64,000 nucleotides of DNA from JAAURB01 sp049649525 (GTDB lineage: Bacteria > Cyanobacteriota > Cyanobacteriia > Cyanobacteriales > Microcoleaceae). Where the stretch lies: positions 1 to 64,000 of the forward strand of contig JBARZE010000020.1 in NCBI GenBank assembly GCA_049649525.1, written 5' to 3'. Below are positions 36,982-46,386 of the stretch, one piece after another. Every line of letters begins with the position of its first letter. Position 1 is the first letter of the stretch. The notes beneath the pieces were generated by a model. It worked only from the letters and a program-made list of their open reading frames with translations, did no database searches and was not told where the DNA came from. The position numbers and the translations under genes are program-made.

Positions 36982-37812
36982 TTAAAACCGCAAAAGACGG
37001 TAACGGTTGAATAAAATCATTATCGTAAAAGTCATGAGTTGGACTAAAACAATACTGGGGCCTGAAGGTAAATTCCAAATTCCCGAAATCAGCATCCCGA
37101 TCACACTACTGACTGCACCTAAACTGGCTGCTACTATTAAAAAAGGGATAAATTCATCACAAATTAATTGAGCGGTTGCAGATGGAATCACAAGGAAAGC
37201 ATTGACCAATAAAATCCCGACGGAACGAATTGTTAAAGCAATCATTAAAGATAATAAAATAATAAATCCGTAACGATAAGGTTCAACTAAAATCCCTTGA
37301 ACTTTTGCTAAATTGGGATTAAAAGTTAGTAAAATTTGTTGCGGTAAAGTCCAGACTAAACTGACGATTGTAATGACGAGTAATATAGTTAGAATAATTA
37401 AATCTAATTCACTAATTGCTAAAATATCTCCAAATAAAATAGAGAGTAAGTTGCCGCGATAGCCTTCGATTAAGGTAAATCCCATTATGCCTAAAGCAAC
37501 AGAACCCGCCACCACAATTCCTAAAATGGTATCACTCCCTAGATCTGTTTGATCGGTTAAATATAGAATAGCGATACCCGTTAAGATAATAAATCCAATT
37601 AAACATAAGGTTGTAGGGAGTTGAAATAAGGTACTGATCACAACTGGAATTAATGCAACGTGGCTTAATGTATTACCCAGCATTGACAGTTTTCTGAGGA
37701 TGACAAACCCTCCTAATAACCCACCCAATAACCCCAGTAAAATTCCCCCAATAATAGCCCGTTGCATAAAGGGAAAACTTAATAATTCTATCCAGTCGGG
37801 AATGACTATCAT
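36982..37812 (-). CDS. znuB: Zinc-type ABC transporter permease
   Basis: 276 residues of the ABC-3 metal permease family, with seven to nine membrane segments. Seen: FMQRAIIGGILLGLLGGLLGGFVILRKLSMLGNTLSHVAL, whose SMLGNTLSHV is the family's conserved motif, and AFLVIPSATAQLI. An upstream GTG/ATG frame to 37881 overlaps the end of znuC by 38 bases; ATG 37812, 32 bases after the znuC stop, gives a normal N-terminus. Zinc is preferred over manganese because of the Zur-type regulator and box in this window. Confidence 0.82.
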   Translation of the reverse strand: MIVIPDWIELLSFPFMQRAIIGGILLGLLGGLLGGFVILRKLSMLGNTLSHVALIPVVISTLFQLPTTLCLIGFIILTGIAILYLTDQTDLGSDTILGIVVAGSVALGIMGFTLIEGYRGNLLSILFGDILAISELDLIILTILLVITIVSLVWTLPQQILLTFNPNLAKVQGILVEPYRYGFIILLSLMIALTIRSVGILLVNAFLVIPSATAQLICDEFIPFLIVAASLGAVSSVIGMLISGIWNLPSGPSIVLVQLMTFTIMILFNRYRLLRF

Positions 37813-37843
37813 TTCATCATTAGTTAAGACTTTAAAGTAATTT

Positions 37844-38605
37844 TTAACAGGAATGAAAATAGCGAGAAAAACTGGAACCATACACCGCTTCTAAGTTCTT
37901 AGAAGACAAAGTTTTACTGGGTTCTCCCTGGCAACAAATATGACGATTTAAACATAAAACTCGATCACAATGACGACTCACCATATCAAGATCATGAGAG
38001 ATTTGTAAGATAGCAAAGCCTTGATCTTGCTGTAAGTTTTTTAATAACTCTGAGAATTCTGCTTCTCCTTTTGCATCGACTTCTGCCATGGCTTCATCTA
38101 AGATTAAAAGCTGACGAGGAATAACTAAACAGTAAGCGAGTAAAGCCCGTTTTAATTCTCCTCCGCTTAAGGTGCCGATGGGTTGTTTGGCAAGATGTTC
38201 TAAGCTGGTTTTTGCTAAGGCGGACTGGACGGCAATAGTTCGTTTTCTTCTTTTAAACAAGAAGGATTTAGGTAAACCTAAACTGACTAATTCTCTAACC
38301 GTAATCGGAAAATTGCGCTCAAAATGAAGCTTCTGAGGAATATAACCCAATGCTTTGCATCTGTTCCCTAATTGATGAATATTACGTCCGAGAAAGTAAA
38401 CTTCGCCAGATTTAACCGGAATTAAACCTAAAATTGCTTGAATTAAAGTACTTTTTCCGGCTCCATTGGGGCCGATAATAGCAGTATTAGAACCGGGGAA
38501 AATCTGAAAGCAAACTCGATCCACGGCTACATAATTTCCCCGGACAACATTGAGATTTTTGACCTCTAAAATGGGATATTCTTGCCAAATATTCAACTTT
38601 TCCAT
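37844..38605 (-). CDS. znuC: Zinc-type ABC transporter ATP-binding protein
   Basis: 253 residues. Walker A GPNGAGKST, signature LSGGELKR, Walker B LLILDEA and the switch histidine in ISHDLD. One substitution: the usual DEP reads DEAMAEVD. The domain order and length suit ZnuC/MntB-type metal importers. No periplasmic binding-protein gene (znuA) is in the operon, so it must be encoded elsewhere. The ZnuC start is 247 bases downstream of a Zur-box-like site. Confidence 0.85.
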   Translation of the reverse strand: MEKLNIWQEYPILEVKNLNVVRGNYVAVDRVCFQIFPGSNTAIIGPNGAGKSTLIQAILGLIPVKSGEVYFLGRNIHQLGNRCKALGYIPQKLHFERNFPITVRELVSLGLPKSFLFKRRKRTIAVQSALAKTSLEHLAKQPIGTLSGGELKRALLAYCLVIPRQLLILDEAMAEVDAKGEAEFSELLKNLQQDQGFAILQISHDLDMVSRHCDRVLCLNRHICCQGEPSKTLSSKNLEAVYGSSFSRYFHSC

Positions 38606-39568
38606 GGATTAATCTCGACCTTAATATTTAAATATTTTTTAATTATGTTGCCCTCTCAATCCCATTTCCGTACAACCCTAATTTCCCAACCCTGATTACA
38701 GAGAGAGTTGATTGCAGATTTGAGAGGCTGACCGGATAGCTTTCTCAATCTCCAAGTCATTCTATTTAACCCGTCTAGTCCTACTATATGGGGATTACAG
38801 GGGTAAAATCTAATCATGGATGCAGGCAGTTTATTGTTGTGCAGCGCAATATGATAATGATAATCATTTGAAGGACAAACTGCAATAGCATATTTTCGGG
38901 ACTCTAATATCGGCCCAAACTACCAAAGCGTCTATGATCATGAAGCGCTAAAGATTGACTTCATCTGCTGTGGGGGTAATGTTTTTAATCTTTTATTAAC
39001 GTTACACAGACCCATTGAAAACCGACCTCGGCCCGATCCTTAGCGGGTACGAGAAGGGCAAGAAAATCTATCATACCGATTGTTTGCCCCTGTAGAGGGA
39101 TCTCTCTAAAGTTGGCAATTTGGCGCATTATGTCTCAGTATCAGTGATATGCTGAAGAATAAGAAAATAATCTAAATCAGCTTGAACCCTTCTGCTGTTT
39201 GACAAAACGTATTGAGAATAATCTCAACAGTTCGCCATCATTCGAGTTGTTCAATTCATATAGGTCTACGGTGAAATCTATCACAAGTCGCCATCAATTA
39301 CTGTAAACTGCTACGTTATCTGGCATTGTGTAGAGATTTAAAACCTAATTATTAGCTTTAACTTTCTTGATCTGATAAAAAAGTTCATAGAGGACTCGAA
39401 TCTGAGGAGGAACTTGATAAAATAGAAATTAGCCTTACATTCAGCCGTCGATTATATAAAATCAGTTAACACTTACTGAACCTGCGATCAAGGTAAATTA
39501 AGGGTGTATTCATGAGATTAGGAAATTATCAGGTCTTAGAAATAAACAGATAAAAACAATGAGTAACC
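38606..39568. other. Intergenic region between znuC and the second Wza-like gene
   Basis: About 960 bases, divergent promoters. It holds the Zur-box-like site at 38852-38866. I find no gene; no tRNA or riboswitch was recognised. Confidence 0.55.
38852..38866 (-). promoter_or_regulatory. Zur-box-like operator upstream of znuC-znuB
   Basis: TGATAATGATAATCA agrees with the cyanobacterial Zur consensus TGATAATNATTATCA at 14 of 15 positions (position 11 differs) and overlaps a 16-of-19 match to the classical Fur box. Lies 247 bases before the znuC start. Confidence 0.7.
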
Positions 39569-41029
39569 ATGATTGAGTTTTATCCAAAAAATTTATACCT
39601 CAATCTAAAAATTGTGGTATTTACAGGGTCGCTTCTCTTTAACCTAATCCTTATAACCATTAACCCAACTCATGCCCAAACTCCTGAACCGCTATTGCCA
39701 CCGATGCCACGTCCGGGAAGTAATCTTCCCATTCCCGATATCGGAGAATATACCCTCGGCCCTGGAGATTTAATTGAGGTTAATGTTTTAGATGTTCCTG
39801 AATATAGCGGAGAATATCTAATTTTAAATGATGGTACGATGAGCTTACCACTGATTGGTCGTATGCAGGCAGCGGGGTTGACGGTTCTGGGGTTAACCGA
39901 TTTGATTTCTCAAAAATATGCCCCTTACGTTCAGCAAACTAGCGTCGCAGTCAGTATTGTTTCACCTCGACCGATTACTATTGCGGTTGCGGGGGAAGTG
40001 AATCGTCCGGGTTCTTATATTATCCCGTTAATTGTTCCCGAGACCCAAGCGCGACAGTTTCAGTTTTATAAAGTGACTCAACTGCTGCAACAGGCAGGCG
40101 GCGTAACTCAAGTAGGGGATATTAGCCAGATAGAAATCCGCCGAGTTAGTCCCACTCAACAGGTGTTTACGATTAACCTGCGAGAACTGATTGAAGAGGG
40201 AGACTTGAGTCAGGATGTGGTATTGCGAGATGGAGATAGAATTATAGTCCCAATCGCCCCGACTCTCGATCCCACAGCGGTTCGCCAAATTACCAGCGCT
40301 AGTTTTGCCCCTGAAACGATTGATCCTTTTCCGGTAGTGATTGTGGGAGAAGTGTTTCAGCCCGGAACCCACATGGTGGGAGAAGATCCGGTTGCTTCTG
40401 GCGAACCCCCCAAACTCACAGAAGCCATTACCCTAGCTGGGGGAATTACACCGCTGGCCGATATTCGCGAAATTCAACTGCGTCGATTGACCACAAAAGG
40501 CGAAGAACAGATTATTACGGTTGATTTATGGGAACTGTTGATAGAAGGAGATGCCAATCAAGATATTGCTTTACAAACAGGCGATTCTATTATCATTCCC
40601 CAGGCTAAAGAAATCGACCCCGAGGAAGTGGCCGCTTTAGCAGATGCGAGTTTTTCAAGAGAAGAGATGCAAGTCAGTGTTGTGGGGGAAGTGATGGTTC
40701 CGGGTTTGATGGAAGTTCCTCTAGATACCACCCTCAATAAAGCCATCTTAGCGGCCGGAGGATTTGATCAAAGCAGGGCCCATCGCAATACGGTGGAGTT
40801 AGTCCGCCTCAATCCTAATGGTACCGTCTCCCGCCGCGAAATTACCCTCGATTGGCAAGCTGATATTAATGAACGAAATAATCCGATTTTACGTCAAGAT
40901 GATGTTATCGTGATTCGACGTTCAGGGTTAACTCAAACAGGAGATAAGCTAGAAGAAGTATTCAGGCCTTGGAATGGCTTGATCGGTGTATCTAACTTGA
41001 TCAACACCATTCGGATGTTAGCTGAGTAG
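39569..41029 (+). CDS. Wza-like polysaccharide export outer-membrane protein (second copy)
   Basis: 486 residues. Signal sequence IVVFTGSLLFNLILIT with cleavage near HAQT, a Poly_export domain (YTLGPGDLIEVNVLDVPEYS) and three SLBB domains (VAVAGEVNRPGSY, VVIVGEVFQPGTH, VSVVGEVMVPGLM). Close paralogue of the 11527-13092 gene, sharing DLWELLIEGDANQDI and GGFDQSRAHRNTVELVRLNP. Forms the outer-membrane exit for the polymer of this locus. The co-polymerase starts 40 bases later, so the two are one operon. Confidence 0.9.
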   Translation: MIEFYPKNLYLNLKIVVFTGSLLFNLILITINPTHAQTPEPLLPPMPRPGSNLPIPDIGEYTLGPGDLIEVNVLDVPEYSGEYLILNDGTMSLPLIGRMQAAGLTVLGLTDLISQKYAPYVQQTSVAVSIVSPRPITIAVAGEVNRPGSYIIPLIVPETQARQFQFYKVTQLLQQAGGVTQVGDISQIEIRRVSPTQQVFTINLRELIEEGDLSQDVVLRDGDRIIVPIAPTLDPTAVRQITSASFAPETIDPFPVVIVGEVFQPGTHMVGEDPVASGEPPKLTEAITLAGGITPLADIREIQLRRLTTKGEEQIITVDLWELLIEGDANQDIALQTGDSIIIPQAKEIDPEEVAALADASFSREEMQVSVVGEVMVPGLMEVPLDTTLNKAILAAGGFDQSRAHRNTVELVRLNPNGTVSRREITLDWQADINERNNPILRQDDVIVIRRSGLTQTGDKLEEVFRPWNGLIGVSNLINTIRMLAE

Positions 41030-41069
41030 TTTAAATCCCTTCCATTACAACTTTACTTATTCTTATCGT

Positions 41070-43289
41070 ATGACTGTAATCGACAATCGGGAATCTCTTG
41101 ATTTAGACGTGGGTCGCTATCTCCGGGCAGTTAAACGGCGTTGGCTACCTGCTATGGGTGTGTTTATTTTAATTGTGGGTTTGGCGGCTTATGCGACACG
41201 CTATCTCAAACCCACTTATGAAGCCTCCGGCAAGCTGTTGTTTAAGGTAGATCGCACTTCTTCTCTAGCCGGAATTGGCGAAGGACTGGGAGAATTACGG
41301 GCGTTACTGGCCGATCAAACGCCGCTGAGTACTCAGATGGAATTGATTTCTTCTAATCCATTGTTAGAAAAAACCATTGATAATCTTAACCTGATGAACG
41401 CCACAGGGGACTCCTTAACACCAGAAGAGTTACGCCAAAGTTTAGATGTTAGAATTATTGGCGGAACTGATATTGTGCAGTTAGCGTATACCAGCCCAGA
41501 TCCCGTAATCGCGGCTGATGTGGTTAATATGTTAATGCAGGTTTACATTAATAATAATATTGATACGAATCGGGATGAAGCGGGCGAAGCGCGATTATTT
41601 ATTTCCCAACAACTGCCGAAAGTTCAGGAAGAAGTGTTTAAAGCTGAACAAGCCTTAAAGCTGTTTAAAGAAAGAAATAATATCCTAGATTTATCCACAG
41701 AATTTCAAACCTCTGTGGCAGAATTGGCTAACTTGAAACGACAAATTACTGTGCTTGAATCAGAATTGAGTGGGGTGAATGCGTTATCAAGTTCTTTAAG
41801 CAGCCGGGTTGGATTGAGTTTGGAAGAAGCGATCGCGATTAATACGATTAGTCAGTCTCCGGTGGTGAAGGGAACCTTAGAACAACTCGAACAGGTCGAA
41901 GGAGAACTTGCGAATGAACGACGACGTTTTAAAGATTTAAATCCGCGAATTATTGCGCTGAAAAATAAGCGGGAATCGTTACAAAGTATTCTGAATGATC
42001 AAATTTCTCGAACGGTTAGTAATCCGGCTTTAGTCTCAGATGGATTATTACAAATTCGCGAGAATAAACAGAATTTATTAGAAGATTTTATTCTTAATGA
42101 AACAAAGCGGTTAGAGTTAACTCGACAATTAGAGTCTCTGTATCAATCCCAACAGAATTATCAACAACGGGCACAATTATTACCGGAATTTGAACAACAG
42201 CAACAGGAACTTGAGCGGAAAGTGGAAGTGGCGCAAGTCACTTATGAAACCTTATTGAAAAATTTAGAAGAAGTTCAAGTCGCGGAGAATAAAACAACCA
42301 ATAATACCCGGATTATTGAACCTGCAATTGTTCCGGGTCAAGGTAGTACAGGTAAAACTAAACTGTTAGCATTAGGAATTTTATTGGGTGGATTTACCGC
42401 AACGAGTTCAATATTTTTACTAGAAATGCAGGATAAATCCCTCAGAAGCCTAGAAGATATGAAGAATATATTCAGATATACCTTACTCGGCATTATTCCG
42501 TCATTTTCTCGACGAAGTTGGCTATGGAGGCGGCGAGACGATGGCCCGAATGTCCCGGTAATTTATGCTCCTAACTCTCTCGAAAGCGAGATCTACCGGA
42601 TGTTACAAGCTAATCTTAAGTTTCTTAGTTCCGATCAAAAACTGAAAACTTTTGTCGTGACCAGTTCGGTTCCCAAAGAAGGAAAATCTACTGTATCGGC
42701 TAACTTAGCGGCTGCGATCGCCCAGTTAGGTTATCGGGTATTATTAATTGATGCGGATATGCGTCACCCGTCTCAACACCACATTTGGGGTTTGACCAAT
42801 GCCGTCGGGCTGAGTGATGTCTTAGTGGGTCAAGCGGATGCCGAAACAGCCATTAGTCGCAGCATAGAACAACCCGATATTTTAACCGCCGGGGTGACTC
42901 CACCCAATCCCCTCGCCTTACTCGACTCGAAGCGGATGCAATCTTTAATCCGCAGTTTTTCTGAAATCTACGACTTTGTGATTGTTGATACACCCCCGAT
43001 TATTATTGCGGCTGATGCCCTGACTTTGAGTCAGATGAGCCAGGGTATGCTACTGGTCGCCCGACCGGGAACGGTTGACCGCGATAGTGCGATGGTGGCC
43101 AAAGAAACCTTAGAACGCTCAAATCAAATGGTATTAGGAATGGTAGTCAATGCCATTAATAAAAACGAATCCATGAAATATTTCCACCATGCCAAGCGTT
43201 ACTTTGTCAGCGAGAAATCCAATCATCGTTCCGTTCCACCTGTGCCGACTCAACTGCAAGTCAGGAATAAAGTGACTCCACCTAAGTAG
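41070..43289 (+). CDS. Wzc-like polysaccharide co-polymerase / BY-kinase (second copy)
   Basis: 739 residues: Wzz domain with first membrane segment near 28-46, coiled coil about 170-400, second membrane segment near 432-448 (LLALGILLGGFTATSSIFLL), then a BY-kinase domain with Walker A PKEGKST (Gly538, Lys539), an intact Walker A-prime LLIDADMR (Asp561, Asp563) and Walker B VIVDTPP. The C-terminus carries Tyr residues (YFHHAKRYF), possible autophosphorylation sites. It controls chain length and couples the inner-membrane polymerase to Wza. Compared with the first copy it looks catalytically complete. Confidence 0.92.
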   Translation: MTVIDNRESLDLDVGRYLRAVKRRWLPAMGVFILIVGLAAYATRYLKPTYEASGKLLFKVDRTSSLAGIGEGLGELRALLADQTPLSTQMELISSNPLLEKTIDNLNLMNATGDSLTPEELRQSLDVRIIGGTDIVQLAYTSPDPVIAADVVNMLMQVYINNNIDTNRDEAGEARLFISQQLPKVQEEVFKAEQALKLFKERNNILDLSTEFQTSVAELANLKRQITVLESELSGVNALSSSLSSRVGLSLEEAIAINTISQSPVVKGTLEQLEQVEGELANERRRFKDLNPRIIALKNKRESLQSILNDQISRTVSNPALVSDGLLQIRENKQNLLEDFILNETKRLELTRQLESLYQSQQNYQQRAQLLPEFEQQQQELERKVEVAQVTYETLLKNLEEVQVAENKTTNNTRIIEPAIVPGQGSTGKTKLLALGILLGGFTATSSIFLLEMQDKSLRSLEDMKNIFRYTLLGIIPSFSRRSWLWRRRDDGPNVPVIYAPNSLESEIYRMLQANLKFLSSDQKLKTFVVTSSVPKEGKSTVSANLAAAIAQLGYRVLLIDADMRHPSQHHIWGLTNAVGLSDVLVGQADAETAISRSIEQPDILTAGVTPPNPLALLDSKRMQSLIRSFSEIYDFVIVDTPPIIIAADALTLSQMSQGMLLVARPGTVDRDSAMVAKETLERSNQMVLGMVVNAINKNESMKYFHHAKRYFVSEKSNHRSVPPVPTQLQVRNKVTPPK

Positions 43290-43677
43290 ATGTTTTGGGC
43301 GGGTGAGTTCAACTTTACATAACACCCTCTAGTATAAAAAGATCGCAGCAAAAATATAAAGCTTTGATTAAAGCAATTCAGAGCAGTTGCATCTGATCTC
43401 AAAAGTCAATTACACTGAGCAAACGGCTCTCAAAATTATACTCTGTTGACAAATTTTTAGTCGATCAAAATATTAACTTTGATTGCTAAGCTTTTGTCAG
43501 ATAGATTTAGTAAGATTAGATTTCAAGGAGTTAAACTCTTTAATCAATCAGAGGCAGATCTGAGAAACTGCTGATTGCTGAAACCTCAATAGTTTGTCGA
43601 GAACGATCATTAAGGGGTATGGGTATCGAATCGTTCTCTAGCTTTCGTGCATTTAGACTCATCAGGGGCACTGTGTT
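43290..43677. other. Intergenic region before the MBOAT gene
   Basis: About 390 bases after the Wzc-like gene; a secondary promoter for the acylation-GH9-Wzy-Wzx part of the locus may be here. A short frame at 43619 is an out-of-frame shadow of the MBOAT gene. Confidence 0.4.
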
Positions 43678-45255
43678 ATGCTATTTAACTCTCCAGAGTT
43701 TATCTTCTTTTTCCTGCCAATTACCCTTATTGGATTTGTTTGCATTCGTCGATTTGAACCCGTCAACCGTTATCTACCTTCAATTTTTTGGCTGGTGGCT
43801 GCCTCACTGTTTTTCTACGGTTGGTGGAATCCCAAGAATTTAGTCTTAATTATTTCCTCAATTCTGGTCAATTATTACTGTGGCTATCTTCTGGGTCATG
43901 AAAAGCTATCCCAAAAATTTCGTAAAACCTTACTGATTCTGGGCATCGGGTTTAATCTCTCTCTCATCGGTTATTACAAATACGCTAATTTTATCGCCAA
44001 TAACCTCAACAATGTCTTAGATACAAATTGGCAACTTGGTTCTATTGTTCTGCCTTTAGCCATTTCCTTTTTCACCTTTCAGCAAATCGCTTATCTAGTG
44101 GATGCCTATCGGGGACAAACCAAAGAATATAACTTATTGAATTACTGTTTATTTGTTACTTTCTTTCCTCAACTGATTGCAGGCCCCATTGTTCATCATA
44201 AAGACGTTTTACCTCAATTTGATACCAAATCATCGACTCGAGTTAGTCGGAATGTCATCGCTATTGGTCTCAGCGTCTTTATCCTGGGCTTATTCAAAAA
44301 AATTATCTTTGCAGATCGAATTGCAGCCTTCGCCACTCCTGTTTTTGCAGCGGCCGCTCAAGGGGTTCCTTTAACCTTCTCAGAAGCCTGGGCCGGAGCG
44401 CTGGCCTATACTTTACAGCTCTATTTCGACTTTTCGGGTTACTCCGATATGGCAATTGGGGCTGCTTATTTATTTGGAATTCGGCTACCGTTAAACTTTG
44501 ATTCTCCTTATAAAGCCCACAGTATTATCGACTTTTGGCGGCGTTGGCATATTACCCTCTCTCACTTTTTACGAGACTACCTTTATTTTCCCCTCGGTGG
44601 AAATCGAAAAGGAAAACCACGACAATACTTGAATTTAATCATCACCATGCTACTGGGAGGACTTTGGCATGGTGCGGGATGGACATTTGTGTTTTGGGGA
44701 GGGTTACATGGCTTTTATTTAGTGATTAATCACCTGTGGCGAGGATTATGTAAAAGCTACCGACAAGATTTGAAACAAGATCATTGGGTATTGAACAGAA
44801 TCGGCGGGTTGGTGACCTTCCTCGCAGTGGTCGTATCTTGGGTATTTTTCCGGGCTGATAGTTTTGATTCTGCTCAGTCAATCTTAGCCTCAATGATTGG
44901 GATGAATGGGATTTCATTACCTCAGTTTTGGGAACCTTATCTCGGTTTTATGCGAGCTTGGGGGGTTGATTTTAGCGGGTTTACCGTTAATGTTGGCTTA
45001 GCTCAAAAATACGCTGTTATCGGGATTACGATGTTATTGGCTGTGGTTTGGTTCACTCCCAATACTCAACAATGGATGGGACAATACAGCCCGACCTTGA
45101 CCGAGCCTCAAGACAGTTCCCCGAGTGGTCATTTGTTGTGGAAACGCTTAGAGTGGAAACCCAGTCCAACTTGGAGTGCAATTCTTGGCGGTTTGACAGC
45201 GGTTTGTCTATTGGGAATGACGCGAGTGAGTGAGTTTTTGTATTTCCAATTTTAA
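43678..45255 (+). CDS. MBOAT O-acyltransferase (AlgI-like)
   Basis: 525 residues with ten or more membrane helices. Seen: LFNSPEFIFFFLPITLIGF, a typical AlgI-family start, LYFDFSGYSDMAIG, DFWRRWHITLSHFLRDYLYFPLG and GGLWHGAGWTFVFWGGLHG with the invariant His331. The AlgI family moves acyl groups, usually acetyl, across the membrane to a polysaccharide. The next gene is an SGNH partner, as in AlgI/AlgX and PatA/PatB-type pairs, so the polymer of this locus is probably O-acylated. Confidence 0.93.
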   Translation: MLFNSPEFIFFFLPITLIGFVCIRRFEPVNRYLPSIFWLVAASLFFYGWWNPKNLVLIISSILVNYYCGYLLGHEKLSQKFRKTLLILGIGFNLSLIGYYKYANFIANNLNNVLDTNWQLGSIVLPLAISFFTFQQIAYLVDAYRGQTKEYNLLNYCLFVTFFPQLIAGPIVHHKDVLPQFDTKSSTRVSRNVIAIGLSVFILGLFKKIIFADRIAAFATPVFAAAAQGVPLTFSEAWAGALAYTLQLYFDFSGYSDMAIGAAYLFGIRLPLNFDSPYKAHSIIDFWRRWHITLSHFLRDYLYFPLGGNRKGKPRQYLNLIITMLLGGLWHGAGWTFVFWGGLHGFYLVINHLWRGLCKSYRQDLKQDHWVLNRIGGLVTFLAVVVSWVFFRADSFDSAQSILASMIGMNGISLPQFWEPYLGFMRAWGVDFSGFTVNVGLAQKYAVIGITMLLAVVWFTPNTQQWMGQYSPTLTEPQDSSPSGHLLWKRLEWKPSPTWSAILGGLTAVCLLGMTRVSEFLYFQF

Positions 45256-45302
45256 AGCAGGTATAAGTCTCAATTATTTATCAGAATTCAGGGTGAAGTA
45301 TC

Positions 45303-46340
45303 ATGAGATTTAATTTTCAGATCTACGGTTTAATTTCAGCAATCCTGATTGGCTTAGTCAGTGGGATTAACTGGTTAATTGATCCATTATGGCACAGTAA
45401 AGGGAATCGATTAACAGGTCAAAATTTTGCATTTAATGAACGCTTATCTAAGACGAATCAATTCCTGAAAACCAAAGATAATAATTATGATTGTATTATT
45501 TTTGGTAGTTCTCGGGTGATTACACTGAATGCCTCCACATTTGAAAATCAGAATTGCTTTAATTATTCTTTTAAAGGCGGTTTTGTTGAAGATTTTGTTC
45601 AATATGCTCAGTTTATTAAAGAGCAAGGCATTCAACCAAAAACAGTATATATTGGGGTGGATGGCTATAACTTTGTCAAGCGGGAAAAGTTTGAAAAAGC
45701 AAATTCAGAATTAGCTCAAGTTCAACGCTCCTCATTTTATGATGCCTACTTTTCCCTCGATGTTTTTACCTTTTCAGCGATGACTCTGTTGGGAATGAGT
45801 CCAGATCCAGCCAACTATTACAATCAGCAGTTTGAACCTGCAGAATTTGACAATAAACCCACTTATACGCCCGCTTTTCATCCTCCTCAACCTCCTCAAG
45901 AATGCGATCCTTCTCAGATTGAGCAATATCAACAATTGAAACAGATTTTTCCGGACTCAGAATTTATTGCTTATGTACCATTACGTTCAGCCTGGGCTGT
46001 GGTGACTGAAACCTATGAACGAAACTTAATGGATTGCTACTTAGAAAGTTTTTACCAAATTTCACAACTATATACTCATCTTTATGATTTTTCAATTCCC
46101 TCACAGATCACAAAAGATCCGAAAAATACTTGGGATGGCAGTCATTATTTCACTTGGGTTAATGATGAAGTGGTTGAGATTCTTCAAGGTAAACCGCCTA
46201 ATTTTGGGATACAAGTTGACCAATATAGCTATGAAGAATATCGTGATCAATATTTACAAGCGCTAAAAAAATTCATGGAAGAAAAAGGCGAGCTTGATCG
46301 TTGGCAACAGGATACTTTATCCTCTCAGCATCACCCTTAG
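45303..46340 (+). CDS. SGNH-type O-acyltransferase partner of the MBOAT protein
   Basis: 345 residues. N-terminal membrane anchor (IYGLISAILIGLVSGINWL), then an SGNH-like fold: FGSSRV with candidate nucleophile Ser69/Ser70, GVDGYNF and DGSHYF with catalytic-type Asp278 and His281. This is the AlgJ/AlgX-like architecture that receives acyl groups from an MBOAT protein and puts them on the polysaccharide outside the membrane. Low overall similarity to named families can be expected. 47 bases after the MBOAT gene, so co-transcribed. Confidence 0.75.
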   Translation: MRFNFQIYGLISAILIGLVSGINWLIDPLWHSKGNRLTGQNFAFNERLSKTNQFLKTKDNNYDCIIFGSSRVITLNASTFENQNCFNYSFKGGFVEDFVQYAQFIKEQGIQPKTVYIGVDGYNFVKREKFEKANSELAQVQRSSFYDAYFSLDVFTFSAMTLLGMSPDPANYYNQQFEPAEFDNKPTYTPAFHPPQPPQECDPSQIEQYQQLKQIFPDSEFIAYVPLRSAWAVVTETYERNLMDCYLESFYQISQLYTHLYDFSIPSQITKDPKNTWDGSHYFTWVNDEVVEILQGKPPNFGIQVDQYSYEEYRDQYLQALKKFMEEKGELDRWQQDTLSSQHHP

Positions 46341-46386
46341 ATTAGAATTTTACTGTAGATTTATTGGGAATTGAACCTCTAACGTT

